From the NCBI GenBank assembly GCA_016342345.1, contig JAEINO010000002.1, forward strand, positions 62,001-126,000: a stretch of 64,000 bases of DNA, written 5' to 3'. Each line of letters begins with the position of its first letter. The stretch's first letter is position 1. Source of the DNA: Pseudodesulfovibrio sp. GTDB lineage: Bacteria; Desulfobacterota; Desulfovibrionia; Desulfovibrionales; Desulfovibrionaceae. Below are positions 42,956-51,243 of the stretch, in pieces. A model generated the notes under the pieces. It did not search any database. It was given only the letters and a program-made list of their open reading frames with translations, and was not told the origin of the DNA. Made by a program: the position numbers and the translations under genes.

Positions 42956-43273
42956 ATGGCTGACGATAACAAGGCGACAAAAGCGGACAGGGGAACAATT
43001 CTGAAGCGGTTCCTGGTGACTTTGGTCTGCATGATTTTCTTTGAAGTGACCGGGTTGATCATTCAGTTGGCCGTGCTGTTTCAGTACGGGTATCTGCTGA
43101 TAGCCAAGAAACGGAGCGAGCCTCTTCGGATTTTCTGCAACACCTTGTCCCAGTATGGGTACAGGCTGATGCGGTACAACACGCTCAATGACAACAAACG
43201 GCCCTTCCCGTTCAGTCAGTTCCCGGATGATTCGGAGTGCGACGCACCCGTGAAGCAGGTGCAATTCAAGTAG
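42956..43273 (+). CDS. DUF4389 family membrane protein
   Basis: A 105-residue protein. A short charged N-terminus, two hydrophobic segments (residues about 20-60), then YGYRLMRYNTLNDNKRPFPFSQFP, split as QYGYRLMRYNTLND and NKRPFPFSQFP, which is the DUF4389 signature. Function unknown. Start ATG 42956 behind GGGAGGCTGAT; the longer upstream frame lacks support. Confidence 0.75.
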   Translation: MADDNKATKADRGTILKRFLVTLVCMIFFEVTGLIIQLAVLFQYGYLLIAKKRSEPLRIFCNTLSQYGYRLMRYNTLNDNKRPFPFSQFPDDSECDAPVKQVQFK

Positions 43274-43386
43274 GCTTCGGCTGTGAAAAGTCAGGTTGTG
43301 GCGTCATGCGGATTGTGATTTATCGAGCCCACATGATTGCGCCAACGCTTCTTGAACCATCTGGCTTTTTATTTTAATGGAAGGAC

Positions 43387-43659
43387 ATGGACAATAGCTA
43401 TCGTTTTTTCTGCAATCGCGATTGCAAGTATTTCCCGTGTCACAAGACCGATAAGCCGGACGAGTTCAACTGTCTGTTCTGTTTCTGTCCGCTGTATTTC
43501 TTTGATGAGTGCGGCGGTAATTACCGCATGACGGCTGAGGGCGTGAAGGATTGCACTACGTGCCTGATCCCGCACAAGCCCAAGGGATATGACCATGTGG
43601 TGGGCAAGCTCAAGGAACGATTTGCCCGGATTCGTGGCAGAAACGCCAAGGAAGAATAG
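43387..43659 (+). CDS. Cysteine-rich small domain protein
   Basis: A 90-residue soluble protein with eight Cys near the N-terminus and middle: FCNRDCKYFPCHK (Cys 9, 13 and 18), CLFCFCPLYFFDECGG and DCTTCLIPH. It matches the cysteine-rich small domain (PF04071-type) often linked to cobalamin genes, consistent with the corrin genes in this window. Metal binding is expected; no reaction is known. Start ATG 43387 after GGAAGGAC. Confidence 0.82.
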   Translation: MDNSYRFFCNRDCKYFPCHKTDKPDEFNCLFCFCPLYFFDECGGNYRMTAEGVKDCTTCLIPHKPKGYDHVVGKLKERFARIRGRNAKEE

Positions 43660-43662
43660 GCG

Positions 43663-44103
43663 TTACGCCGTTTTGCTGTTCGCGGGTGGCGTTCGCGTAA
43701 TGTAGCAGTTGAACTCGCGGGTGAGGCGTGTCCGTTCCTTGCTTGTTCGTTTTTCGCGAGACTCGAGTGTAAGCGCTGCATCCTGGAATCGTGACAGGGA
43801 GATGAAGCAGTGCTTGATTCGCACCAACTCCTTGTGCTGGTTTTCCTTCCAGAAATAATAGGCCAGAATCTTGGCCGCGCTCTTGATATTGTCCTTGGAA
43901 TACGGGAGGCAGGCATCGTCCAGTGGATTTGTCTGACCGTCTTCGACCAGTGGAAGTACTTCCAGCATGATCCGCTTTGATGTTTGCAGGGATTTGGGGG
44001 TGATGCGATAGACCTTGATCGGTTTGTTGTTTTGGAAGGCCTTGAGCAGGTATACGATGGCGGCCAGAGAGAGCATGGCGATCCAGAGTGTCGTGTCCGT
44101 CAT
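43663..44103 (-). CDS. Membrane-anchored protein of the PilZ/HD-GYP operon, unknown
   Basis: A 146-residue protein with one N-terminal hydrophobic helix (residues 4-21), then a basic region that ends RTREFNCYITRTPP-like. It is the last of four minus-strand genes and overlaps the preceding gene by four bases (ATGA). No domain is recognised. The position after PilZ and HD-GYP genes suggests a role in the same c-di-GMP output, but this is an inference. Start ATG 44103. Confidence 0.6.
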   Translation of the reverse strand: MTDTTLWIAMLSLAAIVYLLKAFQNNKPIKVYRITPKSLQTSKRIMLEVLPLVEDGQTNPLDDACLPYSKDNIKSAAKILAYYFWKENQHKELVRIKHCFISLSRFQDAALTLESREKRTSKERTRLTREFNCYITRTPPANSKTA

Positions 44104-44369
44104 GGGGTGTTACCGACAGAGTCTTGGGCGGAATCTGTAACTGAACACAGTTGGTTGACCTTGCTCAGGATTTCGTCGCAGTCTGCATTGAATCCGCCGG
44201 ACAGGCGACCAAAATCCTCCAGCCGCATCAAGACCTCTCCGGGCAGTGTCTTGGAGACCGTGCACTGTTTCATGAACTCTTCGTCGGAGATGTTTTCAAC
44301 CCACTCCAGCAGGCCGTAGACGGTATCCTTGATTCCAAGCAGGGTCTGAATAGTTTCTATGCGAGTCAT
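44100..44369 (-). CDS. Small soluble protein of the PilZ/HD-GYP operon, unknown
   Basis: An 89-residue protein, mostly helical, two Cys, no signal sequence (TLLGIKDTVYGLLEWVENIS is its most hydrophobic stretch). It starts 8 nt after the HD-GYP gene and overlaps the next gene by 4 nt, so it is part of that operon. No family recognised. Confidence 0.65.
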   Translation of the reverse strand: MTRIETIQTLLGIKDTVYGLLEWVENISDEEFMKQCTVSKTLPGEVLMRLEDFGRLSGGFNADCDEILSKVNQLCSVTDSAQDSVGNTP

Positions 44370-44376
44370 GGGGCGG

Positions 44377-45585
44377 TTATCCTTTTCGTGTCAGGTAGGG
44401 TCTGAGGTTTATCTTGTATGCCGAAGGATCGGCGCATTCCAGAATCTCGAGGTTGTCCTTGCCCACGGCCTGTTCTGCGGCCAGATCGACCAACTTGGCC
44501 GGGATGGGCCTCAAATCTTCATCGAGTATTATCTTGATCTTGGGCATGAGAGGCAGAGTCGGGTTGGATTCGTACACCAGTCCATAGAAACCGGTATTGA
44601 GCTTGACCAGACTGCCGGACGGGAAGATTCCCAAACATTTGATGAACAACTGTACTTCCTGGGTGTCAAAATCCTGGTCGCGCATGCCGTACATGATGGC
44701 CAGTGCCTTGTTGGGCAGGATGGCCTCTTTGTAGGAGCGGTCACTGGTCAGGGCGTCGTAGACATCAGCCAGGCAGAGGATGCGGGCAAAGCCTGGAATG
44801 TCCTTTTTGGACAGCTTCCTCGGGTATCCGCTGCCGTTGTATTTCTCGTGATGTCCCTGCACCGCAGCAAGCACTTCTTCCGGTATTTTCCCGTGGCGTT
44901 TGAGTATGTCGCAGCCGTGTTGGGGATGGCGTCTGACCTCGTCGAATTCGTTTTCGGTGAGTCGTCCGCGTTTGCTGATTATTCGGGCCGGGATTGCCGT
45001 TTTCCCCAGGTCGTGCATCATGCCTGCGGCACCGAGATGAATGAGTTCATGACGCGCCAGCCCGAGATATTCCCCGAAGACCACGGAAATGGCGGCCACG
45101 TTGATGGAATGGGCATATGTATAGGCATCGTAGCTGGATAGTTTGGAGAGACAGAGCAGGGTGTCGGGATTGCGAACCGCCGAATCAACGATGGAACCAA
45201 CGGTATCGATGGTTGCCTCATAGTCAACCTTGCGGCCCAGTTTGGCGTCGTTGACGATCCGTTTGGCCTGGACCATGGCCTTTTTGTATGTCTTCTGTGC
45301 GACTTCGATTTCCTGGGAGAAAGGGGTGCGGATTTTTTGTGGAGGGGTGTGCTCGCGCTGGGAGATGAGCCGATCCAGTCGTTTTTCATCGGATTCCGAG
45401 GACGAGTTGTCGAGCTTTATGAAGGCGTGCAGGTATCCATTTTCGCGGATGCTGGAAATCTGGTTTTTCGATTTGATGATGCCCGGTTCGGTATAAAGAA
45501 ATGGCAGGTGTTCCCAGATCTCGCTGGAGAGCTTCACTATCTCCATGCCCGGTTGCAAATCTTCTATGTGAACTTTCTTGATCAT
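44377..45585 (-). CDS. HD-GYP domain phosphodiesterase with DUF3391
   Basis: Cyclic di-GMP phosphodiesterase of 402 residues. Residues 1-120 are the DUF3391 region (VHIEDLQPGMEI at 5-16). HD-GYP domain at about 140-330: HSINVAAIS, MMHDLGKTAIPA, HPQHGCDIL, GHHEKYNGSGYP and DVYDALTSDRSY, with all metal ligands kept and the last residues of HHEKYNGSGYP being the GYP triplet. It lies 18 nt after the PilZ gene, so the output protein and the degrading enzyme are made together. Start ATG 45585. Confidence 0.92.
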   Translation of the reverse strand: MIKKVHIEDLQPGMEIVKLSSEIWEHLPFLYTEPGIIKSKNQISSIRENGYLHAFIKLDNSSSESDEKRLDRLISQREHTPPQKIRTPFSQEIEVAQKTYKKAMVQAKRIVNDAKLGRKVDYEATIDTVGSIVDSAVRNPDTLLCLSKLSSYDAYTYAHSINVAAISVVFGEYLGLARHELIHLGAAGMMHDLGKTAIPARIISKRGRLTENEFDEVRRHPQHGCDILKRHGKIPEEVLAAVQGHHEKYNGSGYPRKLSKKDIPGFARILCLADVYDALTSDRSYKEAILPNKALAIMYGMRDQDFDTQEVQLFIKCLGIFPSGSLVKLNTGFYGLVYESNPTLPLMPKIKIILDEDLRPIPAKLVDLAAEQAVGKDNLEILECADPSAYKINLRPYLTRKG

Positions 45586-45603
45586 GTCATTCTGCTTCGC
45601 AGT

Positions 45604-46308
45604 CTAGCGAGTGAGTCGCTGGATTTTATCCAGATATTCCTGGATGAGCTTTTCTTCGCTCTTGCGGATGTCCAGATACATGGACCCCATGTATATAATG
45701 CCTTTTCCAAGTGATATGTTGCGCACTGCAATGGGCAGCTTGATCATATTGTTGTTTCCCAGGCTCATGGATATGACCATGGTGTCGTCCACCTTGGTGG
45801 TTTTGAGCATGTCTCTGGCTCCGGCACGCGCGGAAATCTTGCACCCGGTTTCACTTACGTTGACCACCATGCATTCGTAGTCACCGTCGGTTGTGTGGAG
45901 TTTGCCATCAATGTTGCATTTGTGGCGTGAAGCCCGTCTCAGGTCGATTTTTTCAATGACATCCGGGTAGTCGAAGAAAACGAGCGAGGCCGGAGAGGAT
46001 ATAACATTGTGCACGATTGTTCGAAATCCGTAGATAGTGCCCCTGTGGATGTACTTGAGGATGAGTTGATTGCCGAAGGTCAGTTTTTTTCGCACATATG
46101 AAGGCAGTCTGACGCTGGCGATGATGAAGTCGTAGGGGTCGTATCCCACAATCCTGCCGCGATAGCTCTGTTCAATTCCGGGAATTCTGATTACCACGTC
46201 CTTTCCCGGAGTCATCTCCAGTTGGACGCCCGGAATATATGAGACTTTGGCTCCTGCCGGGGCTACGGTCGGCTGGCTGGTGTTCAAGGCTTTTGCGTCG
46301 GCGGGCAT
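45604..46308 (-). CDS. PilZ domain c-di-GMP receptor (YcgR-like layout)
   Basis: A 234-residue protein. Residues about 30-120 form a YcgR-N-like beta domain. The PilZ domain follows, with the switch R-R-A-S-R (RxxxR) near residue 130 and NVSETGCKIS for the second c-di-GMP contact. YcgR-type proteins bind c-di-GMP and act on the flagellar motor or other targets. First gene of the PilZ/HD-GYP operon; start ATG 46308. Confidence 0.88.
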   Translation of the reverse strand: MPADAKALNTSQPTVAPAGAKVSYIPGVQLEMTPGKDVVIRIPGIEQSYRGRIVGYDPYDFIIASVRLPSYVRKKLTFGNQLILKYIHRGTIYGFRTIVHNVISSPASLVFFDYPDVIEKIDLRRASRHKCNIDGKLHTTDGDYECMVVNVSETGCKISARAGARDMLKTTKVDDTMVISMSLGNNNMIKLPIAVRNISLGKGIIYMGSMYLDIRKSEEKLIQEYLDKIQRLTR

Positions 46309-46550
46309 TTATTGTCGCAACTCGTTTAACAGTATTGTGTATTTAATTGATGACTCGGTTGTTCGAAGAGTCCGTTGCAATCGTTTGCAGGATTGGTTCC
46401 TCTATTGAATTTGGATCATATCCTGTAATTTGGTTTTTTGTCGATAGGGGATAATCCTTTTTATGGTTTAAAAAACACAAGAGGGGGTATCTGTCTGTGC
46501 TTGTTTTGGGAAATGTTACATAAATAGTGTTTTTTGAAGCAAGGCGGGCC

Positions 46551-47108
46551 TCAGAAAACCACGGCCTCAAACCACAGGATGGTTGTCCCCGGTTTTTTCC
46601 ATGCATCCTTTTCCAAACCGGCCTTGACGCATGTCTGGGCAAGGAATGTGGTGCGATCCCATTTCCATTCCGTTGCCACCTGGGGCAGGAGGAGTCCGCT
46701 TTGTCCACCGCGTGAGATGATGAGTCCGTGTCGTCCTGTTTCGATCTGTTTGGGGTCCGGGCAAGTGTCGATGGGACTCAGTATGGAGATTTCATAGTCC
46801 AGAGCATTGAATTCACCTTCGGTCAGTGAGGGAAAACGAGGATCTTCAAAGGCTGCGGCCCTGGCCATGTTCCAGACTGTGCGGAAGAGTTCGCCTGTCC
46901 CCCTGACATTGCCGATGCAACCGCGAAGGTTCCCGCCCAGCTTGAGGGTCACAAAGGCCCCGAAATGTTCCTTGAGTTTTTCAGTGGGTGGCTTTGGTGG
47001 TTCGGAAGCGGTCTTGTCCGGGTTGAACCAAGATGTGATGGACTGTTGTACCAGATCTCTCAGGTATGTCTTTTCTTCGGCAGTCAGTTCAAAACGAAAA
47101 TCCGACAT
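46551..47108 (-). CDS. AmmeMemoRadiSam system protein A (AMMECR1 family)
   Basis: A 185-residue AMMECR1-fold protein: GAFVTLKLGGNLRGCIGNV (residues about 50-68), EDPRFPSLTEGEFNALDYEISILSP as two blocks, GRHGLIISRGGQSGLLLPQV and FLAQTCVKAGL. In many prokaryotes it is encoded with a Memo protein and a radical SAM protein, but neither is seen here. Function unknown. Start ATG 47108 behind AGAGGTTTCC. It starts 11 nt after the MFS gene stop, so the two form an operon. Confidence 0.9.
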   Translation of the reverse strand: MSDFRFELTAEEKTYLRDLVQQSITSWFNPDKTASEPPKPPTEKLKEHFGAFVTLKLGGNLRGCIGNVRGTGELFRTVWNMARAAAFEDPRFPSLTEGEFNALDYEISILSPIDTCPDPKQIETGRHGLIISRGGQSGLLLPQVATEWKWDRTTFLAQTCVKAGLEKDAWKKPGTTILWFEAVVF

Positions 47109-47118
47109 GGAAACCTCT

Positions 47119-48399
47119 TTATTTGGTTTTGTTGATGGCAGCGGGAACAAACAGCATCCCGACAAGCCCGAGGACAAACAGGGTCACGACCGAGGCCATG
47201 CCAACACGCTGGCTTCCGCTTGCAAGGGTCAGCCAGCCGACAAGGAATGGGCCGATGAACGATGTCAGTTTGCCGGACAGGGCAAACAGGCCGAACATTT
47301 CATTGCGTATGGCGGAAGGTGCAACACGAGCCAGATATGATCGGCTTGATGCCTGGACCGGACCGACGAATATGCCGATGCCCAATCCGAAAATCCAGAA
47401 TAGTGTTGTGCTTTTGACCAGCAGTATGGCTGCGCCCGGTATGATCAGTCCAACAAGAGAGATGAGAATGGTCTTGCGTGGTCCGACCCGGTCGTCCAAC
47501 CATGCAAAGGCGGCTGCGCCCAATCCGGCCGTTATGTTCAGGCCGATACCAAAAATGATGACTTCACTTGGTCCCATGCCAAAGGTTCCGGCTGCGTAGA
47601 TCCCGCCAAAGGCAAACATGGTTGTCAGGCCGTCATTGTACAACATGCGGGCCAGAAGGAATATGGCGATGTCCCGGTATTTGCGTATTTCCCTGAGCGA
47701 GTTCAGGAGTTGCGTGAAGGCCTCGCGGATGGCTTGTCCCAGAGGGATGCCTTTTGATGGGGAGTCCGGGGAAAAGAAGAAGAGTGGCAGGCAGAATATC
47801 AGGTACCAGACAGCGGTCAGCGGCATGACGGCCCGGATATGCATGGCTGCCTCGCGTGGAACACCAAACCAGCTTCCCGCTTCCACGAATCCGTAGAGGG
47901 CGATGATCAGAAGTACCACCCCTCCGGCATAGCCGACTCCCCATCCCCAGCCGGACCAGCGGCCCACGGTTTTGGGAGAGGCCAGGTCCGGGAGCATGGC
48001 GTTGTAGAAGATCATGGAATATTCCGATCCGATCGTACCTATGCAAGCCAGAACAAGGGCCAGCCAGACAAAGGAAACATCCGGTTGCACGAACCAGAGC
48101 AATCCGGTTGCCCCGATGCATACTCCTGTGAACAGAGCCAGCCAGGGCTTGCGGCGACCACTGCGGTCTGCCACGGCACCGAGTACCGGTCCGCCCAGGC
48201 CGATGATCAGTCCGGCCACACCCATCATCGTGCCCCATTGCGCGGTGCCCAGTGTTTCGTTCTCAGCCACGGCGCGGGCAAAGTAGGCGGCAAAGACAAA
48301 GGTCTGGACCAGGGCGGCAAATCCCGAGTTGGCCCAGTCGTACATGGCCCAGGAGCACAGGGCGCGAAGGGGCGTGGTGCGAGTGTGAGTATGTGACAT
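47119..48399 (-). CDS. MFS transporter (UMF1/Atg22-like)
   Basis: A 426-residue transporter with 12 hydrophobic segments. The start WAMYDWANSGFAALVQTFVF, then GPVLGAVADRSGRRKPWL between TM2 and TM3, and GWGWGVGYAGGVVLLI are typical of the UMF1/Atg22-like branch of the major facilitator superfamily. The substrate is unknown; in eukaryotes Atg22 exports amino acids from vacuoles, but bacterial members are not characterised. Start ATG 48399; the frame is open upstream to 48462 without a ribosome site. Confidence 0.85.
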   Translation of the reverse strand: MSHTHTRTTPLRALCSWAMYDWANSGFAALVQTFVFAAYFARAVAENETLGTAQWGTMMGVAGLIIGLGGPVLGAVADRSGRRKPWLALFTGVCIGATGLLWFVQPDVSFVWLALVLACIGTIGSEYSMIFYNAMLPDLASPKTVGRWSGWGWGVGYAGGVVLLIIALYGFVEAGSWFGVPREAAMHIRAVMPLTAVWYLIFCLPLFFFSPDSPSKGIPLGQAIREAFTQLLNSLREIRKYRDIAIFLLARMLYNDGLTTMFAFGGIYAAGTFGMGPSEVIIFGIGLNITAGLGAAAFAWLDDRVGPRKTILISLVGLIIPGAAILLVKSTTLFWIFGLGIGIFVGPVQASSRSYLARVAPSAIRNEMFGLFALSGKLTSFIGPFLVGWLTLASGSQRVGMASVVTLFVLGLVGMLFVPAAINKTK

Positions 48400-48586
48400 G
48401 CGTGCCACGGTAATACATGTGCAGGCTGATGCCAACGGATCTTTGCGGCGCGTGGCTGGCAAGGGTCAATGACTGCTATTTGTGCTTCTGGAAGGCTGGC
48501 ATACTGGATGGATTATTATTTGTTTGCCAAGGAAGTGGGGCAATGATTCTTGTATGTTACGGATATGACGCCGGTCTCGGTTGGTT

Positions 48587-51061
48587 TCATGATTGGCAGT
48601 TCCGTTTGGCTTTGGTCATCTTGTGTTTTGGAGATGATGTGCCTGCCGTGTCCCTGCGCGTCAGAAGATTCAGGGCTTTTTCGGTGCTCATGGGTTCGTG
48701 GAAATAGAAACCCTGGACGCATTCGCAGTTGAGGTTTAGCAGGGAGCAGAGTTGTTTCGGGTCTTCGACTCCCTCGGCGATGACAGTCAGGTCCAGGGAA
48801 TGAGCCAGGGCAATGACGGCCTTGACTATTTCCATGTTTTCCGGGTCGGATTCCATACGCGAAATAAAGGAACGGTCGACCTTGAGAGTGTCCACCGGGA
48901 GTTGTTGAAGCTGGGACAGGGAGGAATACCCGGTGCCGAAATCATCGATGGAGAAATGAACGCCCACTCGGCGCAGTCGTTTGAGAAAACGAATTGCTGC
49001 CTCAGGGTGGTCCATGAGGGCTGATTCCGTGATTTCGAGTTTGAGCGCGGAAGGCGGCAGGTCATTTTCCTGCAAGATTTGCAGGACTTTTTTGTCCAGG
49101 TCGTTGCAGGCAAATTGTTTTCTCGAAAGGTTGACTGACATGAAGATATCCCTGGCTCCGGGGATGCTGGTGCGCCATGCAGCCAGAGTCTCGAGAGAGG
49201 TTCGCAACACCCATTCCCCGAGTTCGATGATAAGGCCCGATTCTTCGGCCATGGGGATGAACTCCGAAGGCGGGATCAAACCGCGTTCGGGATGAGTCCA
49301 GCGTGCCAGGGCTTCAAAACCCATGAGGTCGGAGCCGTGGAGGTCCATGATGGGTTGGAATTCGACGTGGAAATTTCCCATTTCGAGTCCGTGGCGCATG
49401 TCGTTTTCCATGGTGAGCTGATCCACGGCACTTTCCAGCATGCGTTCGGTGAAGACCTTGAATCGGTTTCGTCCGGCTTCCTTGGCCCTGTGCATGGCGA
49501 TGTTGGCGTGCTGGAGCACGTCTGCTGCCTTGATGTCCTTGATGGGGCTCAGGACAACCCCGAAACTGGCCGTTGTCTGGACCTCGTGCCCATCGAAGAC
49601 AAAGGGCTTGGCAAGTGCCTTGCGGATTCGTTTGACGATGCTGATGGCTTCGCCCGGGCTGGCCAGTTCATCGAGGAGCAGGACGAATTCGTCGCCGCCG
49701 AATCGGGAAACAGTATCGAGTCCGCGTACGTGTTCGCCCAGACGGTTTCCGGTTTCGGTGAGTACCATGTCGCCGTAGCGGTGTCCCAAGGAGTCGTTGA
49801 TGATCTTGAATCGATCAAGGTCGAGGAAGATTACGGCAAAATAGTAGTCATCACGGCGCGTGGCTCGCTGCATGGCCTGGCTTACGCGATCAAGGCACAG
49901 GGTCCGGTTGGCAAGGTTGGTAAGCGGATCATGCAGGGCCTGATGTCGGAGTTGCTCTTCCATTTGCTTGCGTTCGGTGATGTCGCGGAAACTGCACCTG
50001 ATGCCCAGAGGCTTCATGGCTATGCCCGAAACGCTTCGTCCGACAACGCTGAGCCAGCGGGTTTCGCCGTTTGCAGCATGGATGCGGAAATCAAGGGTAT
50101 CGCCTTGTTCCTTGTTGGCTTCGATCAGATATGTGTCCCAGGCGTTGCGGTCGTCGGTAATGATGATTTCGCGCATCAGTTCTGGGGTTTCGAAAAACCG
50201 TTCGGGTGGATAGCCGGTAATTCGTTGGCATGAGGGGGAACAATACAGCACTTCTTCCTCGGTGCCGATCCATATTTCCCAGTCATAGGCGAAATCGGCG
50301 ATGGTCCGGTATCGTTCTTCGCCTTCCCGGAGGGCCTTCACAAGGCGTTCGCGTTGTGACTGTATTTTGACTTTTCGTTTTTCTGTCTGGGCGGCCTGGC
50401 TGAGGACATAGAACTTGAGACCGGTTATGATCAGCAGGATGGCCAGGAAGATGGCTGTGACCTGGTTGCGGTATACGTTCATCTCTTTTTCCACATCGTC
50501 AAGATAGAGGCCGGTTCCGATGATCCAGCCCCAAGGCTTGAATTCGCGCACATAGGAAAGTTTTTTGACGACCTTACCCGGTTGGTCTTTCCATTGCCAG
50601 TAATAGGCGACGAATCCTCCTCCGCCCTTGCGGACGGCATCGACGAATTCAACGAAGATCTGCGTGCCTGCCTTGTCCCTGAAGTCGGACAGGTCCTTTC
50701 CGTCCAGATCAGGTCGGTAGGGGTGCATGATCATGCGTGGTGTGGTGTCGTTGATCCAGAAATAGTTCTTGTCTTCAGGTCCGTACCGCATGGCCCGGAT
50801 CAGTTCGAGGCCCATTTTGCGTGCTTCTTCTTGGGAAATGTCCTTTTTGTCAGCGCGTTGGCGGAAGTGCTCCAGGCTATTGATGACGGAGTCGGTCAAT
50901 TCCTGAATTGTTTCCTTCTTGAAATCCATGAACGCGGTTTGCATGGAAGGCAGCAGATAGAGGAATATGGAACCGGCAAAGAGCAGGATCATCAGCACCG
51001 AAGGCAGCAGGACGCGGAAGGGCGTATGCTTGATAAGTGTCGAGATTCGGTTCGAGTTCAT
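48587..51061 (-). CDS. Membrane GGDEF-EAL protein with single-Cache sensor and PAS
   Basis: Bifunctional c-di-GMP enzyme of 824 residues. First helix (about 17-37), then a periplasmic sCache_2 domain with the hallmark NYFWINDTTPRMIMHPYRPD and FKPWGWIIGTGLYLDD, second helix (about 200-220), PAS (about 245-365), GGDEF (about 375-535) with FGGDEF and an I-site R-G-L-D five residues earlier, and EAL (about 550-800) with EALARW, TESALMDH and DDFGTGYSSL. Both activities are possible. Start ATG 51061 (AGGA eight nt before), with 51067 and 51088 as alternatives. Confidence 0.93.
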   Translation of the reverse strand: MNSNRISTLIKHTPFRVLLPSVLMILLFAGSIFLYLLPSMQTAFMDFKKETIQELTDSVINSLEHFRQRADKKDISQEEARKMGLELIRAMRYGPEDKNYFWINDTTPRMIMHPYRPDLDGKDLSDFRDKAGTQIFVEFVDAVRKGGGGFVAYYWQWKDQPGKVVKKLSYVREFKPWGWIIGTGLYLDDVEKEMNVYRNQVTAIFLAILLIITGLKFYVLSQAAQTEKRKVKIQSQRERLVKALREGEERYRTIADFAYDWEIWIGTEEEVLYCSPSCQRITGYPPERFFETPELMREIIITDDRNAWDTYLIEANKEQGDTLDFRIHAANGETRWLSVVGRSVSGIAMKPLGIRCSFRDITERKQMEEQLRHQALHDPLTNLANRTLCLDRVSQAMQRATRRDDYYFAVIFLDLDRFKIINDSLGHRYGDMVLTETGNRLGEHVRGLDTVSRFGGDEFVLLLDELASPGEAISIVKRIRKALAKPFVFDGHEVQTTASFGVVLSPIKDIKAADVLQHANIAMHRAKEAGRNRFKVFTERMLESAVDQLTMENDMRHGLEMGNFHVEFQPIMDLHGSDLMGFEALARWTHPERGLIPPSEFIPMAEESGLIIELGEWVLRTSLETLAAWRTSIPGARDIFMSVNLSRKQFACNDLDKKVLQILQENDLPPSALKLEITESALMDHPEAAIRFLKRLRRVGVHFSIDDFGTGYSSLSQLQQLPVDTLKVDRSFISRMESDPENMEIVKAVIALAHSLDLTVIAEGVEDPKQLCSLLNLNCECVQGFYFHEPMSTEKALNLLTRRDTAGTSSPKHKMTKAKRNCQS

Positions 51062-51243
51062 GCGCATGGTCCTGATGGGCTTGAGCAATCATTGGTCTAT
51101 TATGATGGCATAGTACCTGATGTGGGAAAAAAGAAAAGAGGGAGGAATAGTGAATGTCTGCTTGATGTCAGGACGGATTGTCTTTGCCGGCCTTTTGGGT
51201 TGGCACGAAAAGAGTGTGGAAACATACTTTTCTCCAAGAGTCT

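Noticed and set aside
46343..46708. Minus-strand frame between the PilZ gene and the AMMECR1 gene
   Set aside because: It overlaps the AMMECR1 gene out of frame, is rich in Arg, Pro and Ser, and lacks a ribosome site.
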